DNA of 64,000 bases from Pseudarthrobacter sp. NamB4 (GCF_005796185.1 NZ_VAHM01000011.1:88064-152063); one strand, 5' to 3'; positions 25,059-36,000 are shown, counted from the first letter of the stretch. Notes: a model not told the origin generated them from the sequence alone. Numbers and translations are program-made.

Positions 25059-25973
25059 TTACGGGGCCTCGACCGGGAAGAATACCCGCGGGTCCTGCAG
25101 GAGGGCCGGATAGGCAAACGCAGACCGGTCGATGATTTCCGTGACAGTGAAGTTCCGGCCGAACCTGCCATCCGCCAACGTGATGGGCCGGCCGACCACC
25201 TGTCCCACCACAAACTTCTCTCCATGCTCGAACGGAACGGCCACGGGCGTCTTGCCCGGAAGTGTGGAGAAGGCTTCCTCCTGGGCCAGGCGCTTGCGGG
25301 TTGGCTTCTTCACCTGCTGCTTGGGCGGCGCCTTTCGCGGCTGCCTGGACGGGCGGCGTGAGCTGTCCTCAAGGTAAACGGGGGAGTAGTCGTCGTCGCC
25401 GCCGGTGAGGGAAGCAGCAGTGCTGCTGCTCACAGGCGGCAGTGCCACGGTGTCCAGTGTCTGCGGGTCGATGTCGCCGTGCGGGGAACGCAGGATCCAC
25501 AGAATGTCACCCTCAGGTTCCTGCGGGAGGAACTCGTGCCTGGGCTCGGGCCAGACGTAGTCCATGTCCGGCACTGCGTCCGGGAAAACAGAACCATAGA
25601 ACTTGGGTTCCTTGCGGAGCAGCTTGGAGCGGTGGCTCAGGTGGAATTCAGGATCTCCCAGCCAGGGCGGCATGGGAATCTTCGCCGCATAATCGGGGTG
25701 GGCGGCTTGCGGCGCAAACTCCATGATGTTGGCGCGCGTGTTGTCCGGGTGTCCCCGCTTGGTCCATTCATCAACCATCGCCAGCCCGTACATGGTGAGG
25801 GCCGGCACGTAGCCCATCCACATGCGTATCGCCGGGTGGGTCTGCCATCCATAGCCGGGGATCACCAGGGCGCGCAGCGTCTGCAGCGCCTCTACCCGCT
25901 GCTTGCCCAGCCTGGCAGTGTCCAGGGCGGCGGCGCTTTGCCGGAAATCAGGGTACGGCAGGAAAGTTTGCAT
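25059..25973 (-). CDS. MSMEG_6728 family protein (pyrimidine dimer DNA glycosylase-like)
   Basis: A 304-residue protein. The N-terminus MQTFLPYPDFRQSAAALD, then ARLGKQRVEALQTLRAL, GYGWQTHPAIRMW and GYVPALTMYGLAMVDEW match the MSMEG_6728 group, which belongs to the Pyr_excise family related to T4-type pyrimidine dimer glycosylases. Activity in this group has not, to my knowledge, been shown. The C-terminal half is a basic linker (RRPSRQPRKAPPKQQVKKP) and a small domain ending in VFFPVEAP. The frame is open to 26027; ATG 25973 matches the family N-terminus and has CAGACT six bases ahead, which may be a weak leaderless -10. Confidence 0.82.
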   Translation of the reverse strand: MQTFLPYPDFRQSAAALDTARLGKQRVEALQTLRALVIPGYGWQTHPAIRMWMGYVPALTMYGLAMVDEWTKRGHPDNTRANIMEFAPQAAHPDYAAKIPMPPWLGDPEFHLSHRSKLLRKEPKFYGSVFPDAVPDMDYVWPEPRHEFLPQEPEGDILWILRSPHGDIDPQTLDTVALPPVSSSTAASLTGGDDDYSPVYLEDSSRRPSRQPRKAPPKQQVKKPTRKRLAQEEAFSTLPGKTPVAVPFEHGEKFVVGQVVGRPITLADGRFGRNFTVTEIIDRSAFAYPALLQDPRVFFPVEAP

Positions 25974-26143
25974 CCATTCAGTCTGACGGCACCTGGCGGA
26001 TGTGCCAATTGCAGTGCCGCAGACCACTTGCCCGGACCGCCACCGGACGGGCGCTGTTGTTCACATAGTGGACTCATGCATACGCCGATGGCCTTGACCC
26101 ACTAAGATCACCGCAACCACCCCCGCGTTTTGGAAGCCCTCTC

Positions 26144-26734
26144 ATGACATCTACACCTGAAAAAACCACCGGAACCGCCCCCGCGTTCACGCCCCGTTAC
26201 GGGCAGATGCTGAGTCCGGAAGCAAAGGGCATCCTGGTCCTTGATGAGTTCACCATCGATCCCGCCGCCGCCCGCAAGGAGCAGCACCGGTTCCGCGACG
26301 GCATGGCCGCCGTCGCCCGGACGATGCGCCGCATTGTGGCCCTCCGCGTGGTGATCGCGCTCGTGGCGATCGGCAACCTGCCGCTGTTCCTGCTCTCCAG
26401 CGGCTGGTGGATCTACGGCGTTTCGCTCACCCTGGTGGTGGCAGTGCATGCCTCCGTTACATGGTTGAACCGCCACGAGCCGCGGCTGAAGCAGCGCTCA
26501 GCCCTGGAACTGCACATGCACCGCGAACGCAGTGCCAACTACCGCAAGGTCCGGGACGCCGTGAAGTACATGATCGACACGCCCGCCCGGATGAACGAGC
26601 ACCTTTACCTGGAGCTGCTCGCCGTCAAGCGGGTCGCACTGAACCTGACCCACGGCACTGTCGCCCTGCTGGATACCAGTGACGACTCCGCCTGGCGGGT
26701 TCGGATCGTGCGGGAGATCCCCGTCGCCAGCTAG
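26144..26734 (+). CDS. Hypothetical membrane protein
   Basis: A 196-residue protein that I do not assign to a family. After a soluble N-terminus of about 60 residues come two hydrophobic segments (IVALRVVIALVAIGNLPLFLL and WIYGVSLTLVVAVHASVTWL) forming a hairpin. The soluble C-terminus is helical and basic (LHMHRERSANYRKVRDAVKY). It has its own strong terminator. No neighbour suggests a role. Confidence 0.65.
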   Translation: MTSTPEKTTGTAPAFTPRYGQMLSPEAKGILVLDEFTIDPAAARKEQHRFRDGMAAVARTMRRIVALRVVIALVAIGNLPLFLLSSGWWIYGVSLTLVVAVHASVTWLNRHEPRLKQRSALELHMHRERSANYRKVRDAVKYMIDTPARMNEHLYLELLAVKRVALNLTHGTVALLDTSDDSAWRVRIVREIPVAS

Positions 26735-26793
26735 CTGCACTGCCCGCAGCGGGCACAGCATGCAGTCTTCCGCTATGCCGCAGTAATTGAAGA

Positions 26794-26834
26794 ACGACGC
26801 CGGCACGCCCCTTCTCGGGGTGTGCCGGCGTCGT
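26794..26834. terminator. Bidirectional terminator between the hypothetical membrane protein and rpf
   Basis: A near-perfect 18-bp stem (ACGACGCCGGCACGCCCC with GGGGTGTGCCGGCGTCGT, one mismatch) with a four-base loop lies between two convergent genes, with T-rich ends on both sides. Confidence 0.8.
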
Positions 26835-26898
26835 TTGTGGTCAACGGAATTTGTCTATCCCGACCTGTCGTGGGCCCCGAAGGGCATCTGTGTCCGCG

Positions 26899-27609
<711 letters not shown>

Positions 27610-27753
27610 TCATCGCGCCACTGCCCGCCCCTGACGAATAGAGGTCAATTTCGGTGGCTGCCTGCTGGGCAGTTGTGGTGGAGGCAGCACCGGGCATGCA
27701 GTGCCCGCCAGCAGCGGGCATGGGTTTCACGCTAGATCATCACGGCGTCGTTA

Positions 27754-30303
27754 TCAAATCGAGATCTGTCTGGGTATTCGCTGGTGATCCCCTCGGAGGG
27801 CAGCCGACAGATAGGGGGCGGTGCGGCTCGTGCGGGAGGCGGCGACGGCGGCAGGTGTACCGGTTGCCATGATCCGGCCGCCTTTCTCCCCTCCGGAGGG
27901 GCCGAGATCGATGACCCAGTCCGCGCCCGCCACCACGGCCATCTCATGCTCAACAACCACCACGGAATTTCCGGCGTCCACCAGGCCATGAAGCTGCGTC
28001 ATCAGCAGCTTTACATCTGCTGGGTGCAGCCCGGTGGTGGGCTCATCAAGCAGGTAGAGGGTGTGGCCCCGTTGTGCGCGTTGCAGCTCGGTAGCAAGCT
28101 TGATGCGCTGCGCCTCCCCGCCTGAAAGTTCCGTAGCCGGCTGCCCGAGCCGCAGGTAGCCAAGGCCGACGTCCTGCAGACTCTTGAGGCTTCGTGCTGC
28201 GGCTGGAACATCGCCCAGGAAACCTGCGGCGGCATCCACGGTCATCGCCAGGACCTCGGCTATGGTCCTGCCCCGGTACTCCACCTCAAGGGTTTCCGGG
28301 TTGTAGCGGGATCCTCCGCACTCAGGGCAGGGACCGTAGCTGCCGGGCAGGAAGAGCAGTTCGACGGCGACGAAGCCCTCGCCCTGACAGGTTTCGCAGC
28401 GCCCGCCCGCCACGTTGAAGGAGAACCTTCCGGCGGCGAAACCGCGCACTTTGGCCTGCTCCGTCGCCGCGAAGACCTTCCGGACGGCGTCAAAGAGGCC
28501 GGTGTACGTTGCGAGGTTGGAACGGGGAGTCCGGCCGATGGGTTTCTGGTCCACGGTCACCAGCCGGTCGATCCGGTGGTTGCCCGCCACGGATCCGAGC
28601 GCCAGGGGGTCCGCCGCTTCTTCCGGCTCAGCAACGGTGTTCTGGAGGCCCGCCCCCACCACCTCGCCGAGGACCTTGCCCACAAGCGTGGATTTTCCCG
28701 AGCCCGAAACACCCGTAACGGCGGTCAGCACACCCAGGGGAAAACGGGCGTCCAGCCCGCGCAGGTTGTGCCTCCTGATGCCGTTCAATTCCAGCCATTC
28801 CTTCGGCACCCTGACCGGGCCGGTTCCGGCACCCGTGGCCCGTCCGCCGTTGTTGAACAGGAACGGCCGGGTGACGGATGCTTCTATGCCGGCCAGGCCC
28901 TCAACGGGTCCGCTGTACAGCACCTCCCCGCCGCCTTCACCGGCGCGCGGTCCCACGTCCACCAGCCAGTCGGCCCGGCGCACCACGTCCATGTTGTGTT
29001 CCACGACGAACACGGAGTTGCCGGACGACTTCAATTGCTCCAGCACCTCCAGCAGGGGCTCCGCATCGGCCGGATGAAGCCCCGCAGATGGCTCATCCAG
29101 GACGTAGATGACACCGAACAGGCCCGAACGCAGCTGAGTGGCGATCCGGAGCCGCTGCATTTCGCCTGGCGACAGGGTAGGAGTGGCCCGCCCCAGGGCA
29201 AGGTAGCCGAGCCCCAGGTCCAGCAGCACTCTGACGCGGTGGAGCAGGTCGCGGGTAATGGCTACCGCCACCTCGTTCGATTCCCCGGAAAGCTGCGTCC
29301 GCGAGGCCACCGCGGCATCGTTCAGCTCGGCAGTGGGACGGAGGATTTCCGCCAGCTCCACCATGGGCAGCCGGTTGAGGTCCGCAATGGTCCTGCCTGC
29401 GAAGGTCACACCCAAGGCCGCAGGCGTCAGGCCGGTACCCACGCAGCGCGGGCAGGGGCCGGATTCCATGTAGGCAAGCACGCGTTCCCGCATGGAGGCG
29501 CTCTGCGAATCCGCCAGCGTATGCAGGACGTAGCTCCTGGCGCTCCAGAACCGCCCCTTGTACGGCTTGGCCACGCGGTCACGCTGGGGGATTATCTCCA
29601 CGACCGGATGCTCCTCCGTAAAGAGGATCCAGTCCCGGTGTTTTTTCGGCAGCTTGCGCCACGGGACGTCGACATCGTAGCCCAGGTGGGTGAGGATGTC
29701 CCGCAGGTTCTTCCCCTGCCACGCGCCGGGCCAGGCAGCGATGGCCCCGTCCCGGATGGACAGGGACGGGTCCGGGACCAGCGATGATTCCGTCACTGTG
29801 TGGGCGGCGCCCAGGCCGTGGCAGTCGCGGCAGGCGCCGGCGGCAGTATTGGGCGAGAAGGCGTCCGAATCCAGCTGACTGCTGCCAGCGGGGTAGGTTC
29901 CGGCGCGGGAAAAAAGCATGCGCAGGGAGTTGGACAGCGTGGTGACAGTCCCCACCGTGGAGCGGCTGCTGGGAGCGCCCCTGCGTTGTTGAAGGGCGAC
30001 GGCGGGCGGCAGCCCGCTGATCAATTCCACTTTGGGATTGTGGCCCTGCTGGATGAGGCGGCGGGCGTAGGGTGCCACTGATTCGAAGTACCGTCGCTGA
30101 GCTTCTGCATAGATGGTGCCGAACGCCAGGGACGACTTGCCTGATCCTGAGACGCCGGTGAATGCGACGATTGAGTCACGGGGGACATCCACATTCACGT
30201 TGCGGAGATTGTTTTCACGGGCACCCCGGACCCGTACGAATCCGTCGCTTCCCGATGGGAAAGCCGGGTACTGCAGGTCATCAGCGTGCTTGGCGTTCTG
30301 CAT
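27754..30303 (-). CDS. Class II UvrA-like ABC protein (UvrA2/drug-resistance type)
   Basis: An 849-residue protein with two ABC ATPase modules: Walker A GVSGSGKSSLAFGTIYAEA near residue 60 and GVSGSGKSTL near residue 530, two signature regions (TLSPGEMQRLRIATQL and ELSGGEAQRIKLATEL), and UvrA zinc modules with CRDCHGLG, CPRCVGTG, and CETCQGEG plus CPECGGSRY. It is about 100 residues shorter than housekeeping UvrA, which fits the class II proteins that lack the UvrB-binding domain and occur in damage tolerance or drug resistance. ATG 30303 is preceded by TAGAGT seven bases ahead, suggesting a leaderless mRNA. It is divergent from the deaminase gene. Confidence 0.9.
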   Translation of the reverse strand: MQNAKHADDLQYPAFPSGSDGFVRVRGARENNLRNVNVDVPRDSIVAFTGVSGSGKSSLAFGTIYAEAQRRYFESVAPYARRLIQQGHNPKVELISGLPPAVALQQRRGAPSSRSTVGTVTTLSNSLRMLFSRAGTYPAGSSQLDSDAFSPNTAAGACRDCHGLGAAHTVTESSLVPDPSLSIRDGAIAAWPGAWQGKNLRDILTHLGYDVDVPWRKLPKKHRDWILFTEEHPVVEIIPQRDRVAKPYKGRFWSARSYVLHTLADSQSASMRERVLAYMESGPCPRCVGTGLTPAALGVTFAGRTIADLNRLPMVELAEILRPTAELNDAAVASRTQLSGESNEVAVAITRDLLHRVRVLLDLGLGYLALGRATPTLSPGEMQRLRIATQLRSGLFGVIYVLDEPSAGLHPADAEPLLEVLEQLKSSGNSVFVVEHNMDVVRRADWLVDVGPRAGEGGGEVLYSGPVEGLAGIEASVTRPFLFNNGGRATGAGTGPVRVPKEWLELNGIRRHNLRGLDARFPLGVLTAVTGVSGSGKSTLVGKVLGEVVGAGLQNTVAEPEEAADPLALGSVAGNHRIDRLVTVDQKPIGRTPRSNLATYTGLFDAVRKVFAATEQAKVRGFAAGRFSFNVAGGRCETCQGEGFVAVELLFLPGSYGPCPECGGSRYNPETLEVEYRGRTIAEVLAMTVDAAAGFLGDVPAAARSLKSLQDVGLGYLRLGQPATELSGGEAQRIKLATELQRAQRGHTLYLLDEPTTGLHPADVKLLMTQLHGLVDAGNSVVVVEHEMAVVAGADWVIDLGPSGGEKGGRIMATGTPAAVAASRTSRTAPYLSAALRGDHQRIPRQISI

Positions 30304-30310
30304 TGGCTCG

Positions 30311-30345
30311 ACTCTAGTGGTGATTGCGCTGCAGGGCATTATCCT
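30311..30345. promoter_or_regulatory. Divergent leaderless promoter pair (uvrA2-like / deaminase)
   Basis: In the 48 bases between the two start codons, TAGAGT (minus strand, 30316-30311) lies seven bases before the uvrA2-like ATG, and TATCCT (plus strand, 30340-30345) lies six bases before the deaminase ATG. Neither gene has a ribosome binding site. The two promoters would overlap back-to-back. Confidence 0.5.
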
Positions 30346-30351
30346 GACCCG

Positions 30352-31416
30352 ATGGAAAACTTTGCGGGCGGCACTGCCGAGCCTGAAACAGAACCGGACG
30401 CAGCTCGTGTGGAAGTGCTGGCCTTACCACTCCCTGTGGCGGAGCTGCACCTGCACATTGAGGGAACCCTTCAGCCCGAGCTGATCTTTGCCCTCGCGGA
30501 GCGGAACGGCATCAAGTTGCCCTATGCAGGGCTCGATGAGCTGCGGGAAAGGTACGAGTTCACCGACCTGCAGTCCTTTCTCGACCTGTACTACGCGAAC
30601 ATGGCCGTGCTGCAGACGGAGCAGGACTTCGCCGACATGACCCGCGCCTATCTGGAACGGGCGGCAGTTGCGGGGGTGCGGCACGCAGAAATAATGATGG
30701 ACCCCCAGGCACACCTCTCGCGCGGCATCTCGCTGGAAACGTGCGTCAACGGCGTGGCCTCGGTGCTCGCCACCTCACACGAGGACTTCGGGATCTCCAC
30801 CCTGCTGATCGCCGCCTTCCTTCGGGATCTGCCGGAGGAGTCTGCACTTGAGGTGCTGGACGGCCTGCTGGCCATGGACGCGCCGATCGCCGCGGTTGGC
30901 CTGGATTCAGCTGAGGTGGGCAATCCGCCGTCGAAGTTCGAGCGGCTTTATGACAGAGCGCGGGAAGCGGGGCTCCGGCTGACGGCGCACGCGGGCGAGG
31001 AGGGGCCGGCGTCGTACATTGTCGAAGCCCTGGACATCCTTGGGGTGGAGCGCATCGACCACGGCATCCGCTGCATGGAAGATCCGGACCTGGTGGAGCG
31101 GTTGGTGGATGCGCGGATCCCGCTCACCGTCTGCCCGCTCTCCAACGTACGGCTGCGCGCGGTGGACACCCTGGCGGACCATCCCCTGCCTGCGATGCTG
31201 GCGGCGGGCCTGAATGTGTCCGTCAACTCCGATGACCCGGCGTACTTCGGGGGCTACGTGGATGACAACTTTGCCCAGCTTGGCGCGGTGTTCGAACTCT
31301 CGGATTTCGACAAGGCCAGGCTGGCAGCCAACTCCATCCATTCATCCTTCGCTTCCGAGGAGCGCAAGGCCGAACTGCTGGACGAACTGAACGGCAGGGA
31401 AGTGCCGCACCCTTAG
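30352..31416 (+). CDS. Adenine/adenosine deaminase (amidohydrolase)
   Basis: A 354-residue zinc amidohydrolase with all catalytic elements of the family: HxH in ELHLHIEGTL (His33, His35), TAHAGEEGP with His and the catalytic Glu, and NSDDPAYFGGY with the metal-binding Asp. The N-terminal residues around LHLHIEGTL, YEFTDLQSFLDLYY and EIMMDPQAHLSRG resemble the Aah1-type adenine deaminases more than classical adenosine deaminase, so adenine is the more likely substrate; that is inference. Start at the ATG after a leaderless-type -10. Confidence 0.88.
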   Translation: MENFAGGTAEPETEPDAARVEVLALPLPVAELHLHIEGTLQPELIFALAERNGIKLPYAGLDELRERYEFTDLQSFLDLYYANMAVLQTEQDFADMTRAYLERAAVAGVRHAEIMMDPQAHLSRGISLETCVNGVASVLATSHEDFGISTLLIAAFLRDLPEESALEVLDGLLAMDAPIAAVGLDSAEVGNPPSKFERLYDRAREAGLRLTAHAGEEGPASYIVEALDILGVERIDHGIRCMEDPDLVERLVDARIPLTVCPLSNVRLRAVDTLADHPLPAMLAAGLNVSVNSDDPAYFGGYVDDNFAQLGAVFELSDFDKARLAANSIHSSFASEERKAELLDELNGREVPHP

Positions 31417-31731
31417 CGAAGTCCTGCCGCGATCTCCCTAAGGCCTCAGGTCCGGGGCACTTGCCCATCCGGCAACGCGTCCCAGACAACAACCGCCCCG
31501 TCATGCCGCTAAACTGGGTGCCGCAGGCGTGTCCGGGAAGTGCAGAGCGGCGCCCATGTCAGCGCTCACGGGTTGTGCAGTCAGCCCGTTTTCCCGAGAC
31601 TGCAGCCTCAATTGTTGGGATGTCCGCTTAATAGTCGGTCACGACACGCAGTGTTAACCATTTCAAGTCGCGCGATCTAACCGGCAATTGGCAAGATGCC
31701 TAAGACCGATCGCTTTTTATAAAGGGGAATC
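31417..31731. other. 315-bp intergenic region
   Basis: No gene or hairpin with a T-run was recognised. The last 60 bases are AT-richer than the surroundings, and AAAGGGG lies ahead of the next ATG, so the promoter of the winged-helix/X25 gene is probably here; no convincing -35/-10 pair was found. Confidence 0.5.
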
Positions 31732-32655
31732 ATGGCTAAGTCCACCGCAGAAAACACCTTCCTCCGACTCAAGACCGTCCTGGATGTCCTGACCGAAGGT
31801 GTGTGGTCCGGCGAAACACTGAACGCCGGCCAGGTCCTTGCGGAGGCAACGGCCCGTGTGCCGTTCAACGAGCATGAGGCCGAGCTCCTCAGCGGCGGCA
31901 TTCCCCGCGGCCACAAGACGCTGACCTCTGCCAGCGCCAAACTGGTCAAGGCCGGCTGGCTGGTCAAGGGCCGCTCCGGCTGGACCATCACCGAGGAAGG
32001 CATGCGCGCCACGGTTGCCTTCCCGGATGCAGTGTCCTTTGCCACCGCCCTCGACGCCGGCGCTCCCGTCCCTGCCGACGTGCAGGTTCCCACCGCTCCC
32101 GAAGGCTTCGTCCGCAAGACCACCGCCGCCCCCGCCCCTGCGCAGCCGGCTGAGAAGACGGAAGCCAAGAAGAGCGCCAAGAAGACTCCCGCCAAGAAGG
32201 CTGCCTCCGCGGTGGGCAAGGCAGCCAAGGCACTCGAGGACGCCGTCGAGCCCGTTGTGAAGGCTGTCCGCAAGGGCAAGGCGCCTGCCAAGGCTGAGGA
32301 AGCTGCCGCACCGGTTGCTGCCGAATCCTTCGAGGGCCCGGACGTTGAGAAGCACCCGCAGCCTGAAGCTGTGGCTGTGGCCGGCGACTTCAACACGATT
32401 CTGGGTGCTCCCGAGAACTGGGCGCCGCAGTACGACGAAGCCCAGATGGAGTTCGACTTCCTGGACCAGCTCTGGAAGAAGAGCGCCGACCTGCCCGCCG
32501 GGCACTACACGTTCAAGATCGCCCTGAACCGTTCCTGGGATGAAAACTACGGCGCGTTCGGCACCTTCGACGGGCCCAACCACGAGCTGCACCATGCCGG
32601 CGGCACGGTGACGATCCGCTACAACCACAGCACCCGGGACATCACCATCAACTAG
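31732..32655 (+). CDS. Fusion of winged-helix-like domain, histone-H1-like tail and pullulanase X25-type carbohydrate-binding domain
   Basis: A 307-residue protein with three parts. Residues 1-110 include GHKTLTSASAKLVKAGWL and GRSGWTITEEGMRA, which look like a winged-helix fold of the type found in restriction-associated DNA-binding domains. Residues about 135-190 are rich in Ala, Lys and Pro (KKSAKKTPAKKAASAVGKA), like bacterial histone-H1-like tails. From about residue 216 the sequence VAGDFNTILGAPENW, DLPAGHYTFKIALNRSWDENY, then GGTVTIRYNHSTRDI matches X25 domains of pullulanases. No catalytic domain or signal peptide is present. AAAGGGG precedes the ATG. Role unknown; binding of DNA and of glycogen-like polymer is the literal reading. 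Confidence 0.75.
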   Translation: MAKSTAENTFLRLKTVLDVLTEGVWSGETLNAGQVLAEATARVPFNEHEAELLSGGIPRGHKTLTSASAKLVKAGWLVKGRSGWTITEEGMRATVAFPDAVSFATALDAGAPVPADVQVPTAPEGFVRKTTAAPAPAQPAEKTEAKKSAKKTPAKKAASAVGKAAKALEDAVEPVVKAVRKGKAPAKAEEAAAPVAAESFEGPDVEKHPQPEAVAVAGDFNTILGAPENWAPQYDEAQMEFDFLDQLWKKSADLPAGHYTFKIALNRSWDENYGAFGTFDGPNHELHHAGGTVTIRYNHSTRDITIN

Positions 32656-32764
32656 GCGCCTCCGCTTTCTCCAACTGGCTCGCAGTTAACGCCGCGAAAC
32701 CGCGTTTTCAGTGCAATAACTGCGGCCCAGTTGGGGGAGCGGCTGGGCCAAAGGAGGTCCACCG

Positions 32765-33079
32765 ATGGCACGCCACGCAGAATCGTCTCCGGCCAGCGGC
32801 TCAGCTGACCAGGTGCGGTTGGATGCACGGGTCTACGGTATGGTGCAGGGCGTGGGCTTCCGCTACTGGACCATGGGCAAGGCTGAACAGTTGGGCCTCA
32901 CCGGGGAAGTCCGGAATCTTGACGACGGCTCCGTCGCCCTGGTTGCCGAGGGCCCAAAGTGGAAAGTCCACGAGCTCCGCGAATGGCTGAACTCCGGCGG
33001 GACACCCGGCCGGGTGGAGCGGGTGGAGGACTCGCTTTCCCCGGCAGAGGGAAGCTACCGGGGCTTCAGCGCCCGCTGA
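32765..33079 (+). CDS. Acylphosphatase
   Basis: A 104-residue protein with the full acylphosphatase signature YGMVQGVGFRYW and GEVRNLDDGSVALVAEGP. The catalytic Arg33 (in GVGFR) and Asn51 (in VRNL) are present. The enzyme hydrolyses acyl phosphates such as carbamoyl phosphate or 1,3-bisphosphoglycerate. The first 15 residues are a polar extension. A strong ribosome site AAAGGAGG lies at 32750-32757, directly after a GGCCCAG/CTGGGCC stem (32724-32749). The gene is convergent with the nuclease-helicase gene, three bases away. Confidence 0.95.
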   Translation: MARHAESSPASGSADQVRLDARVYGMVQGVGFRYWTMGKAEQLGLTGEVRNLDDGSVALVAEGPKWKVHELREWLNSGGTPGRVERVEDSLSPAEGSYRGFSAR

Positions 33080-33081
33080 AC

Positions 33082-36000
33082 TTACCGCCGGATCGAGCGG
33101 GACGCTTCGTCCCCGCGGCTTCCGGCCGGGGCGCTAAGCCCGATGAACGCGCCCAGTTCCTCCAGGGCAGCAGGCCTTTGCGGCATGTAGCTGGTGAGTT
33201 CTGGGGAGCGGATAATTACTGCCCGCCACTGCCCCCGTGACACAGCCACATTGATCCGGTTCCGGTTCAGCAGGAACTCGGCTCCCCGCGGCGCCTCGGC
33301 CACCGCTGAGCACGCCATGGACACGAGCACCACGGGCGCCTCCTGGCCCTGGAACTTGTCCACCGTCCCCACCCGCACCTCCGGCAGGCCGGCCTCCTCC
33401 AAAGTCTTCCGGATGAGGTGGACCTGGGCATTGTAGGCAGCCACCACCAGGAGATCCTGCTGGTCCAGCGGCCGGGATCCGCTGTCCGCTCCCGGCTTCC
33501 ATTTCAGTCCGAGGTGCCTCCGAGCCTGGCGGACTACCTCAGCGGCCTCCTCCCTGGAAGCTGTGGTGTTGCCGCTGTGCTCAACGAAGACCGTTTCGAC
33601 GCCGGGCGGCAGGTCTTCGAGGCTGCGCAGGGATGCGGCGGGCGCGGACTGCAGCCTCCCCTCGTAGCTGAGCCGGGAGACGGCGCGGCAAAGCCCGGGA
33701 TGCATCCGCCAGCTGTCCGCGAGGAAGTAACCGAGCCTCGGGGGCAGGGTGGAGTGCCCGGCGGCCAGCCAGCCGAGGGCCGACTCGTCCACCGGTTCGG
33801 GGTGCGCACCCTGACTGACCTGGGGAAGCTGCTGCGGATCGCCCAGCAGGAGCAGGCGCTTGGCTGCGCGGGACACCGCCAAGGTGTTGGCCAGGCAGAA
33901 CTGTCCCGCCTCGTCGATCACCAGCAGGTCCAGTGAGCCTGCCGGAACCTCCTTCCCGGTCATGGTCCATGCCGTTCCCCCCACCAGGCAACCACCGGGG
34001 GACTCCAGAAGTTGCGCAACATCACCGTCTCCGGCCAGGCTCCAGGGGACGTCGTGCGGGGCGTTCAGCTTCTTGGCCACGACCGCGGGATCAACCCCGC
34101 CGGTGGCGATGGCACAGCAAAGCAGGTTCTCCACGACGTTGTGCGACTGGCCCACCACGCCGATCTTCCAGCCCTCGGCCACCAGCCGGCCGATGACGTG
34201 GGCGGCCACGAACGTCTTCCCGGTTCCGGGAGGGCCCTGCACCGCCAGGTACGAGCCGTCCAGGTCCCGGAGCGAGGCGGTGATGGCGGTTGCATAATCG
34301 GCCGCACCCCCGTCGCCATGCAGGACCTCCGCAGGGCCCGGCAGGGTGCTGAACCGTGGCGGCTGTTTGCGGAGGATATCCAGCCCAGGCTGGTTGGGCA
34401 GGGACGGCAGAGTTGAACCCACAATTCGGGCGATCCCGGCGATGGCAGTTTCGATGCTGGCGGTGCCGAGAGGCTGGTCCTCCGTCAGTGCTACCGGCAG
34501 GTGCGGGTACGCGGCAACCTTGCCTGACTCACGCTCGGCAATGGTGATGATCGTGTGCTCAGGGTTGTCAGGCGCCGGCGCCACTTCGCTGATCCTGGTC
34601 CCGAAGGAGAAGGCCCGGGTGCCGGGTGCAGCGTCAGGGGCAGTCATGCCGTCCGGGGGCGGAGCGTCGTAGAGCCGGCACCACGTGGATTCCGCGCGGA
34701 AATCGGAGCCCTCGGTCATGGTCCCGCGGAGCCGAAGGACCCGGGTGCGCATGCGTTCGCGGGGCTTAACCAGGGCCCAGTCCGACGCGACCTCGGCCGA
34801 GGACACCAGGAAGACGTTCCGCTGGTCCGACCAGTTGTCGACAGGTGCCTCCACCCGGTCAAAGTGCTGCCACCAGAATTGCTTGCGCTCGCGCCGGTGG
34901 TAGCCGGTGGCAGCGGCCACCAGGGCGATGGCGCGTTCGTCATCTGTCCAGGGCCGGTTGTCCGGAAGGTCCGCCAGGTATTCGCGCAGCCTGGTTTCCT
35001 CCGGAGTTTCCTCTGCGGGTGCGGGGCGCTCAGGACGCTCAGGACGATCTGCCGGCATGGACCCTGCAGGACCCCCGGCGGCAGCTTCATCTGCCAAGGG
35101 TTCTGCGGCAGCCGCGCCGCCGGCGAGTGCCCCTACCTCCAGCAGCCAGTCCCGGAGGCGAAGGGTGGAGAGGCAGTCGTACTGGTTGTAGTCCGAGATG
35201 GAAGCCAGCACCTTGTCTGCTTCGCCGTGGTGGCCGCCGTCCCGGGCCGCGCAGTAGGCAGCGTAGGCCACCACGGATGCTCCGGCATCCTTAACGTCGC
35301 CGGAACGCAGGTTGCTGCCCATGTAGAGCGGTTCGAGTTTCTTGATGGAGTAGGAGGGCTCCGAGATCCTCAGCGAATGCCGGACTTTGGCGTACAGGTC
35401 CACCAGCAACCCCTCCCGCAGCCAGTTGTCCACCGTCTCTTCCCCTGCCTGGTGCGACAGGGAGAGGTTGCGGAGCGCCGTCTTTTCGTACGCGGCATAG
35501 TGGTAGACGTGCATGTCCGGGAAACGTCTCCGCCGCTCCTCCACATACTCGAGGAAGTTAAGGAAGGCGTGGCGCTCCTCGGCGCGGGAGTGCGCCCAGA
35601 ATGGACGGAATACCGGTTCCCCGGCGTCGCCGGCAACGGGTGCCTCCACCACTCCGAACAGGTATTCGATGCCCCACGCGCCGGTCGCCGGATCCTGCCA
35701 CAGGGGGTCACCTTCGAAGTCGAAAAAGATGTCGCCGGGGCTGGGCGGGGGGAGCTGCCCAATGGTGTTCTCCGGCAGGACCGTGAACGACACTGTGTGC
35801 GGCTGGCCGTCCTTGGTGAAGGTCCTGGAACCAGCCACGGCGTCCAGGCCCAGCTGCATCCTCGCCTGAGCCCGCAGCCGGACCACGGAGTTCCTGGCGT
35901 CTTCGGCGGGCATGGCGGCGAGCTGGTCGATGGTGGTGATGTTTTGTTCGTGGAGTTTCCTCCGCTGGACGACGGACATTCCCGCCACCATCAGCAGGTC

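Noticed and set aside
27703..27719. GCCCGC/GCGGGC hairpin after the uvrA2-like gene as a terminator
   Set aside because: The stem is only six pairs and no T-run follows on the minus strand; too weak to list as a feature.
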